A DNA stretch of 19,771 nt from Alphaproteobacteria bacterium (lineage in GTDB: Bacteria > Pseudomonadota > Alphaproteobacteria > UBA8366 > Aestuariispiraceae). Under the pieces are notes generated by a model that saw nothing but the letters and a program-made list of their open reading frames with translations, did not search any database and was not told where the DNA came from. This document shows positions 14,365 to 19,771 of this stretch, piece by piece (position 1 is the first letter of the stretch; every line of letters begins with the position of its first letter). The stretch spans positions 1-19,771 of the forward strand of contig SPJV01000049.1 of NCBI GenBank assembly GCA_006844765.1, read 5' to 3'. The translations under genes and the position numbers were made by a program.

Positions 14365-15189
14365 ATGGATATCGAATTCAACAGTTTAACAACACAGACG
14401 AGCTTTTCGGCGACCACGACAACGCGTTCTGGCTTGCCCGACAGCGATGCCATTCGGCGTATAGACGGTACGGCTGATGCGATATCGCCATTGGTTGAAT
14501 TGGGTGAAAGCCTGCGTGGCGAGTTGGTCGAGACCAGCCCTTTTGCCGATATCAAATTAAGCGATGATGCGAAAAGGGCATTGGCAAGCGCGGATGAGGC
14601 CTTGGCGATTGCACGGGCCTTCAACCGTGAAGATGGTGCGGAACTGCTGGGCAGTCGTGCGGCAGCATCTTTGAAAGCCTTCGCGGAAGAAATTTTCACG
14701 AAGCTCGGTGATCAAGAAGAATTTGCCAGAGGGCGGGCAGAGGATTTGCTGACGCCCTTTGGTCAGGAAATCGCAGACCGGGCCAGGGGCCTGGTTGGTA
14801 ACGCAGCTGTCGGTGGGTTTGAGCTCACCCAGCTGTCCGTTTCCGTGCGCTCTGAAAGTTATGAGCTTTCGATCAATGACGAGGATGGCGAAACCCGCAT
14901 CAAGCTGGAAAGTTTCGAGCTTTCGGTGGAGTTAACCCATATCGAAGCGGGTGTTGTTGCGGATGATCGCTTCAAACTCGATCTTGGAGATGGTGGTTTT
15001 GCGCAAGCCCAGGATGACGCTGCAGCGCGGTTGGCCGAAGTTTTTGATATTTCCCGGGATGAAGCCTCTGAACGGCAACGCCTGAAATTGCTTTTGGGCG
15101 ATCTGTTGGAGCGCCAACCCCTGGCAAGTCTGATCGGCCCCGTCGACAATCCGCTTGGTGGTGGCGTTCAGGTTAATCAAGCCATTTAA
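14365..15189 (+). CDS. hypothetical protein, unrecognised family (274 aa)
   Basis: I do not recognise this protein. The start at 14365 is well supported by AAGGAGGG (14353-14360). It has no signal peptide or membrane segment and looks soluble and acidic. The first 30 residues are rich in Ser/Thr and likely disordered; residues about 40-150 look helical and Ala/Glu-rich; residues about 155-210 contain two similar beta-type stretches, ELTQLSVSVRSESYELSI and LESFELSVELTHIEAG; a helical stretch with RLAEVFDISRDEASERQRLK follows, and the Gly/Pro-rich tail ends in GGGVQVNQAI. The N-terminal low-complexity and the paired strands recall export substrates or flagellar accessory proteins, but that is only an impression. 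It lies between secA and the secreted PPIase gene, 105 bases before the latter. Confidence 0.85.
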   Translation: MDIEFNSLTTQTSFSATTTTRSGLPDSDAIRRIDGTADAISPLVELGESLRGELVETSPFADIKLSDDAKRALASADEALAIARAFNREDGAELLGSRAAASLKAFAEEIFTKLGDQEEFARGRAEDLLTPFGQEIADRARGLVGNAAVGGFELTQLSVSVRSESYELSINDEDGETRIKLESFELSVELTHIEAGVVADDRFKLDLGDGGFAQAQDDAAARLAEVFDISRDEASERQRLKLLLGDLLERQPLASLIGPVDNPLGGGVQVNQAI

Positions 15190-15294
15190 AGGCGCTGATG
15201 ATCGGGCTGGAAACTCCGCGCAATGCTTGTGGTGGCGGCACGGATATGGTTTCGTGCGCGCTCCTTTCGAGAGCCTAGCGACCGGAGTCTCAGT

Positions 15295-16167
15295 ATGCGC
15301 TTTTCCAAGATCGTTTTCCGTTTTCTCGCAGCAGGTAGTTTGCTGCTTATAGGCATCGCTGGTGCGGCGGCTCAACAGGACCGGGTCGTCGCGACTGTTG
15401 AAGGCGATCAGGTCTTGATGAGTGATGTTGAGACCGCATTCCAAACTCTGCCGCGCGAAGTTCGGTCAAACGGGATCGCAGCGCTCTATAACCGCATTCT
15501 AGAGCGGATCATCCAGCAGAAGATTGTTATCAAACGCGCCCGCGAAGCCAAGGTGAACGAGCGGGAAGAAGCTAAGCGCCGCCTTCGAGTACTGGAAAAT
15601 CAGGTTATCCACGACCTTTTCCTGATTGAACAGGTTGATGCTCGACTGGATGAGAACGAACTTCGTCGCCAATATGATGAATGGGCTAAGTCGAACCCGC
15701 CGACCGAAGAAGTAAGGGCGCGTCACATTCTTATTGAGACCGAGGCAGAAGCACGGGAGATCATTAAACTGGTCGCCTCCGGCACACCGTTCTCAGAGCT
15801 GGCCAAAACCCGATCCAAGGGACCGAGCAGCGTTCAGGGGGGCGATCTTGGCTGGTTTACCCGAGGACGAATGGTGCCGGAATTTGAGCAGGCAGCCTTT
15901 GCCCTTCAAGCCAATCAGTTCACAGCAGATCCGATCCGTACGGAATTCGGCTGGCATGTGATTCTTGTTGAAGACAGACGTGCGATACCAACACCGGGAT
16001 TTGATGTTGTTCGCCCGCGTCTGGTTGAACAGATGGGCCAGGAAATGGCCTTCCGTATTGCCGATGAAATGGTGCGTGCCAGCGACGTGCAGCGCTATGA
16101 TATGGGTGGCAACCCGATGCCGGCGCCTGCGCCATTGCCGATACCGGCACCCGCACCGGCCCAGTAA
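15295..16167 (+). CDS. secreted parvulin-type peptidyl-prolyl cis-trans isomerase (PrsA/SurA-like)
   Basis: A 290-residue periplasmic folding factor. Residues 1-26 are a signal peptide with a likely AAA|QQ cleavage site. Residues about 27-138 form a SurA/PrsA-type chaperone N-domain (VVATVEGDQVLMSDV...), and residues about 141-229 are the parvulin rotamase domain, recognised by RARHILIETE, the GTPFSELAKTRSKGPSSVQGGDLGWF segment, MVPEFEQAAFAL and TEFGWHVILVEDRR. The C-terminus is a Pro/Ala-rich tail (PMPAPAPLPIPAPAPAQ) that may span peptidoglycan or be a flexible linker. Such proteins help outer-membrane or secreted proteins fold after Sec export. ATG 15295 has GGAG seven bases upstream and the signal peptide begins right there, so the longer frame from 15223 is unlikely. 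argJ follows after about 60 bases. Confidence 0.93.
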   Translation: MRFSKIVFRFLAAGSLLLIGIAGAAAQQDRVVATVEGDQVLMSDVETAFQTLPREVRSNGIAALYNRILERIIQQKIVIKRAREAKVNEREEAKRRLRVLENQVIHDLFLIEQVDARLDENELRRQYDEWAKSNPPTEEVRARHILIETEAEAREIIKLVASGTPFSELAKTRSKGPSSVQGGDLGWFTRGRMVPEFEQAAFALQANQFTADPIRTEFGWHVILVEDRRAIPTPGFDVVRPRLVEQMGQEMAFRIADEMVRASDVQRYDMGGNPMPAPAPLPIPAPAPAQ

Positions 16168-16196
16168 CAACCCCGCATTGTAACAACCCCGCATTG
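16165..16196 (+). repeat. 16-bp perfect tandem duplication covering the PPIase stop codon
   Basis: TAACAACCCCGCATTG at 16165-16180 is repeated exactly at 16181-16196. The first base triplet is the stop codon of the PPIase gene, so the duplication left the protein unchanged and enlarged the spacer before argJ by 16 bases. Confidence 0.9.
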
Positions 16197-16230
16197 CGGC
16201 CCTTTGAAATTACCAAACGAGGGAATGGAC

Positions 16231-17460
16231 ATGGATAAAGTCTCTCCGCTCGCACCTGCATCCTTTCCGGAAATCCCAGGTATCGCCGGTGTGCGCCTGG
16301 GTGGGATTGCGGCAGGTGTTAAGTATGAAAACCGCCCGGACCTTTTCCTGGCCGAACTGGCACCCGGAACGAAGGTGGCCGGCGTTCTGACACAATCTCT
16401 GACGCGCTCCGCCCCGGTGGAATGGTGTGCCAAGGTCCTCAAGGAAGGCACAGCGCGGGCGATCATCGTCAATGCTGGTAACGCCAATGCTTTCACCGGT
16501 AAGGCCGGGATGGACGGGGTCAAGGTCATGACAGGCGCGGCAGCGAATGCAGTCGGATGCGACCCATCAGACGTACTTGTCGCGTCTACCGGTGTGATTG
16601 GCGAGAAACTGCCGGCGGACCGGATTTCCGATGTTGTCCCGTCTCTCTTCAATTCATTGAACGAAGCGAATTGGCCGGTGTCGGCGCGGGCGATCATGAC
16701 AACCGACACCTTCCCGAAAGGGTCGTATCAGCAGTGCGAGATCGATGGCGTGACCGTCACGATTGGCGGCATCGCAAAAGGTTCTGGCATGATTGCCCCT
16801 GATATGGCGACGATGCTGTCCTTCGTCTTCACCGATGCCAATCTGCCGTTAGAGCTTTTGCGAAAACTGCTTCGCAGCGGCGCTGACGAGAGTTTTAATG
16901 CAATCACAGTCGATAGCGATACTTCGACCAGTGACACGTTGATTCTGACGGCGACAGGTCAGGCGGCGCATAAGCCAGTTAGTGACGCGTCTGATAAAAG
17001 GCTGAAGGGCTTTCGCACGGCGTTGAACGACGTCCTCCGCGATCTCGCATTGCAGGTTGTCCGAGATGGGGAAGGGGCACAGAAGCTTGTCACCATCGAT
17101 GTGCGTGGCGCGGCTTCGAAGCGCGCGGCGCGACGGATTGGTTTGTCGATTGCAAACTCCCCCCTCGTTAAGACAGCGATTGCCGGGGAAGATGCCAATT
17201 GGGGACGAATCGTCATGGCGGTCGGCAAAGCGGGCGAAAAAGCAGATCGGGATCGCTTGACCGTTGCAATGGGCGGGATCGTGATTGCGGAGAAAGGGGA
17301 GGGCGTCGCCGACTATGACGAAGCCCCTGTTGCGGCTCATCTGAAGGGTCGGGAAATCCATATTGACGTTGATGTCGGTGTTGGTCGGGGAAAGGCGCGG
17401 GTTTGGACTTGCGACTTGACCCATGGCTATATCGAAATCAATGCCGACTACCGGTCTTGA
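16231..17460 (+). CDS. argJ: bifunctional glutamate N-acetyltransferase / amino-acid acetyltransferase ArgJ
   Basis: A 409-residue ornithine acetyltransferase of arginine biosynthesis. It moves the acetyl group from N-acetylornithine to glutamate, recycling the acetyl cycle, and many members also use acetyl-CoA. Typical segments are NAGNANAFTG (81-90), STGVIGEKLP, MTTDTFPK and KGSGMIAPDMATMLSF. The precursor cleaves itself between Ala193 and Thr194 in MATML, making Thr194 the nucleophile of the beta chain. The C-terminal SPLVKTAIAGEDANWGRI and HGYIEINADYRS are diagnostic. The start at 16231 is six bases after GAGGGA; ATG 16225 is too close to it, and the TTG at 16204 has no support. It is followed by mutT after seven bases. 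argJ-mutT adjacency downstream of a parvulin gene and secA is, as I recall, common in alphaproteobacteria. Confidence 0.97.
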   Translation: MDKVSPLAPASFPEIPGIAGVRLGGIAAGVKYENRPDLFLAELAPGTKVAGVLTQSLTRSAPVEWCAKVLKEGTARAIIVNAGNANAFTGKAGMDGVKVMTGAAANAVGCDPSDVLVASTGVIGEKLPADRISDVVPSLFNSLNEANWPVSARAIMTTDTFPKGSYQQCEIDGVTVTIGGIAKGSGMIAPDMATMLSFVFTDANLPLELLRKLLRSGADESFNAITVDSDTSTSDTLILTATGQAAHKPVSDASDKRLKGFRTALNDVLRDLALQVVRDGEGAQKLVTIDVRGAASKRAARRIGLSIANSPLVKTAIAGEDANWGRIVMAVGKAGEKADRDRLTVAMGGIVIAEKGEGVADYDEAPVAAHLKGREIHIDVDVGVGRGKARVWTCDLTHGYIEINADYRS

Positions 17461-17467
17461 GGTTGCG

Positions 17468-17941
17468 GTGAGCGACGACGATTGGGATAGCGGTTGCTGG
17501 CAGGCTGGGCCTCGGGCAGCGGGTGCGTCTGAAGGAGCGCCTAAGAAGATCGTTCTGGTCGCGGCGGCGGCGTTGGTTGATGCCGATGGCCGCGTCCTGA
17601 TTGCCAAACGCCCGGAAGGCAAGTCGATGGCCGGCCTCTGGGAGTTTCCAGGCGGTAAGGTCGAGGCAGGGGAAACACCGGAAGCCGCTTTGGTGCGAGA
17701 GTTGAAAGAAGAGCTTGATATCGACACCCGGCAAAGCTGCCTCGCCCCCGTTGCGTTCGCCAGCCATGACTATGACGGTTTCCATCTGTTGATGCCGGTC
17801 TTTGCCTGCCGCGTTTGGAAAGGTGATCCGACACCGCGTGAGGGGCAGGAAATCACCTGGGCCTATCCGGCTCGCTTGCTCGATTATCCGATGCCGCCTG
17901 CTGATGAGCCCTTGGTTGGGTTGTTGAGAGAGCTGGTCTAG
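17468..17941 (+). CDS. mutT: MutT-type Nudix hydrolase ((deoxy)nucleoside triphosphate pyrophosphohydrolase)
   Basis: A 157-residue Nudix protein that probably removes 8-oxo-dGTP from the nucleotide pool. The Nudix box runs from Gly63 to Ile85 (GKVEAGETPEAALVRELKEE, then LDI) and fits GX5EX7REUXEEXGU except that Gly near the end is Leu. GLWEFPGGKVE and the late EITWAYPARL are typical of MutT. The GTG at 17468 was chosen because TGAGG, overlapping the argJ stop, sits just upstream; an ATG at 17423 would overlap argJ by 38 bases without a ribosome site. Even so, about 26 residues precede the usual MutT start, with WD/WQ residues of unknown role. It is cotranscribed with argJ in all likelihood. 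Its stop overlaps the stop of the convergent AsmA gene by four bases. Confidence 0.92.
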   Translation: MSDDDWDSGCWQAGPRAAGASEGAPKKIVLVAAAALVDADGRVLIAKRPEGKSMAGLWEFPGGKVEAGETPEAALVRELKEELDIDTRQSCLAPVAFASHDYDGFHLLMPVFACRVWKGDPTPREGQEITWAYPARLLDYPMPPADEPLVGLLRELV

Positions 17942-19771
17942 TTTCCGGAAATCCAGCGGCCACCCAATTGGACATCCGGCGTGGTAAGCGGGCCTGAGAT
18001 GGCGATATCCAGATAGGGGCGGCCATTGCCGCGTTCATAGGCTGCAAATCCGGCGGTTGCTTGCCCTCTGTTGAAGTCCAATACCGCATTGCCACCGCCG
18101 TGAGCGTGGCGCCCTTCCAGCTTCAGGACCTCTAGGTCTAGATATCCCGGCTTCACGGAAAAACTGCCATGGGTGCTGGCGCCGTCGCCCCCGAAGTTCT
18201 TAGCAAGCCAATCCCTTAAGCGTCGCATCGAACCGAGCTTCAAAGCACCACCATTGTTTTTTTGCGTTGAAACGATGGTTCGGCCATCGATCCGGCCCCG
18301 GCCCTTAAAGTTTTCCAGAAGCGCTTGGGGTGAGCTGCCTTCCGCCTCAACGCGCGCGCCGATCCAAGCACTTCCGGAAAGGGTCAATAGGTCACCCAGG
18401 CGGCCCACCAGTTTCCGCAGGGAGACATTCTCTGCTGCAATATCGGCGGTTAGGGCCAGCATGCCATCGTCCCGCTTTTCCAAGGCGCCAGATAAGGAAA
18501 CCTCCGCCAAAGCCTTAGCCCCCCAGACTGCGGCAATATAATCGATCCGCAGTAATTTGGGGCTTTCAAGCGACAGCTGACCTTGAATATCGGTTAAGGG
18601 CAGTCCCGGGAAGCCGCTACTGCCACCTTCAATGGCGATGCGGGCCAATGGGTCGTCGGAAGCTTGAGAAAGAACGATGTTACCGGAAAGACCGGCATCT
18701 GCACGTGCGCCGTCGAAGGCGAAGTCGAAGACGCCGGCACTCGCATTGCCCTCCGCATTAAGGGATAACGTGAAATTGCCGGCGTTGCGGATCGCTTTAG
18801 GTACTGCTGTTTCGATCCCGATCTCCGATATTGCGCGATCCAGCGATGGGGCTTTCAAGTTTAGGTCTGCATGCCAGACAGGCACGCCTTCTTCCAAATT
18901 GAGTGCCGCGTCTGCCGCCAAATTAAGGCCCGCTGGACCGGCAAGAGTGGCGGCCAAACCGCCACTGCCTGAGATTGGATCCGTGTTGAGGGTGATCGAC
19001 GCCTCTCCGAAGCTTCGGCCATCTATGTTGAGCCGTTCGGTGCTGAGCTGCAGCATGCTCTGGTGGGAGGCCAGCAGCTGTGCCAGATCGGCGGTTGGAT
19101 CGTAATGTGCGGTCGTCTCCGAAGTGCCGCTAAGCCGAAAGGTGTTCAGGCCGATTGCCACGGCCAACTGGCCCGGTTTGCCGGTTCCAGGAGCATTTCG
19201 GGTAATGCTGAAGCTTGCGGCCTCATCATCGATCCAAGTCTCTTCCGGCGAAAAGGCGAGGCTGTCTTTGGTGATCTCAACAGGCCCAACCATATCGACA
19301 CGCCGCATCCTGTCCGGGGGGAGCATGGTTAAGAACCCAGCCTTCTCAGGCGTCGTCCATTTGATCGCTTCGCGCAGGTTGCCGGCATCGATTGTCAGTT
19401 CCCCGACCAGAGCCGGCTGTTCTTCGCGCCGCTCCATTATACCGGTGAGAGAGAGGGCGGTATCGCCGGGCAGAACAATGGACACGTTGCTGATGGTTGT
19501 TTCGCCACCGGAAGAAGACATCGCCATTGCCGCATCGCGCAGCACACCGTTCCGCCACCGCATGCGTTGAACATCTAAGGCGAGGGACAGGTCGACATGT
19601 TGTGTTAAGCTTAAGGCCCTGTCCGCAATGTCGGTCCAGGCGGGTGCTTCGTTGTTCTCAACCCCGAAATCCGCCAGGGATGCACTCAAGGTGAGGTCAA
19701 ACTTCGGGCGATCTCCCAGACTGAGAGTCGCCTGACCCTCCGCCTTTATCGCGTCCGTCGTTAATTCCAAG
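17938..19771 (-). CDS. AsmA-family protein, C-terminal part (5' end outside the window)
   Basis: At least 610 codons are open to the window edge with no true start, so the N-terminus, where AsmA proteins carry a membrane anchor, lies beyond. The visible part is a long series of short beta-type stretches with alternating hydrophobic residues (for example ADAALNLEEGVPVWHADLNL, GSFSVKPGYLDLEVLKLEG), typical of the AsmA/TamB beta-groove. The C-terminal module with LLENFKGRGRIDGRTI, a central MRRLRDWLAK helix and a final LDIAISGPLTTPDVQLGG strand is that of AsmA proteins. They are anchored in the inner membrane, face the periplasm, and are implicated in phospholipid transport to the outer membrane. 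The stop codon overlaps that of mutT in CTAG. Confidence 0.9.
   Translation of the reverse strand, partial: LELTTDAIKAEGQATLSLGDRPKFDLTLSASLADFGVENNEAPAWTDIADRALSLTQHVDLSLALDVQRMRWRNGVLRDAAMAMSSSGGETTISNVSIVLPGDTALSLTGIMERREEQPALVGELTIDAGNLREAIKWTTPEKAGFLTMLPPDRMRRVDMVGPVEITKDSLAFSPEETWIDDEAASFSITRNAPGTGKPGQLAVAIGLNTFRLSGTSETTAHYDPTADLAQLLASHQSMLQLSTERLNIDGRSFGEASITLNTDPISGSGGLAATLAGPAGLNLAADAALNLEEGVPVWHADLNLKAPSLDRAISEIGIETAVPKAIRNAGNFTLSLNAEGNASAGVFDFAFDGARADAGLSGNIVLSQASDDPLARIAIEGGSSGFPGLPLTDIQGQLSLESPKLLRIDYIAAVWGAKALAEVSLSGALEKRDDGMLALTADIAAENVSLRKLVGRLGDLLTLSGSAWIGARVEAEGSSPQALLENFKGRGRIDGRTIVSTQKNNGGALKLGSMRRLRDWLAKNFGGDGASTHGSFSVKPGYLDLEVLKLEGRHAHGGGNAVLDFNRGQATAGFAAYERGNGRPYLDIAISGPLTTPDVQLGGRWISGN

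Overview
The window looks like chromosomal DNA of a Gram-negative, motile alphaproteobacterium, probably from the Rhodospirillales or a neighbouring order. The grounds are the mid-50s GC content (by eye), the arrangement secA / parvulin-type PPIase / argJ / mutT, which I recall as common in alphaproteobacteria, and the alphaproteobacterial style of SecA, the TPR-glycosyltransferase and the MHYT kinase. No rRNA, tRNA, CRISPR array, transposase, integrase or phage gene was seen. The genus cannot be fixed from the sequence alone.

Layout. (1) 1-2500, + strand: a possible small membrane peptide, then a 703-residue TPR protein with a C-terminal GT-B (heptosyltransferase-like) domain. (2) 2501-3536, - strand: a two-gene unit, ArsC-type reductase then nitroreductase; the nitroreductase stop abuts the TPR gene stop. 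(3) 3744-4583, +: a phytanoyl-CoA dioxygenase-type Fe(II)/2-oxoglutarate enzyme. (4) 4598-8689: a signalling locus with a periplasmic sugar/AI-2-type binding protein (-), divergent from an MHYT-domain histidine kinase (+), followed by a protein joining a CheA-P1-like HPt domain to a receiver-like domain that has lost its phospho-acceptor Asp. (5) 8720-9064, -: a small GFA-family zinc protein. (6) 9364-10886, +: a cytoplasmic chemoreceptor with two duplicated PAS domains, preceded by an overlapping 17-codon ORF with a strong Shine-Dalgarno. (7) 10921-11048: a 15-bp minisatellite and a strong hairpin terminator between the convergent chemoreceptor and secA. (8) 11074-13851, -: secA. (9) 14365-17941, +: an unrecognised 274-residue protein, a secreted parvulin PPIase, argJ and mutT. 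(10) 17938-19771, -: the C-terminal part of a large AsmA-family protein that runs off the window.

How the genes fit together. SecA and the secreted PPIase serve export and periplasmic folding; ArgJ makes arginine; MutT cleans the nucleotide pool. The most interesting region is 4.6-10.9 kb, where an orphan substrate-binding protein, a gas/redox-type MHYT kinase, an HPt-pseudoreceiver adaptor and a soluble PAS chemoreceptor cluster. The kinase has no receiver domain and the neighbouring receiver-like domain cannot be phosphorylated at the usual site, so a true receiver must be encoded elsewhere, or the adaptor works by binding. Short tandem duplications (10, 15, 15 and 16 bp units) recur at gene edges.
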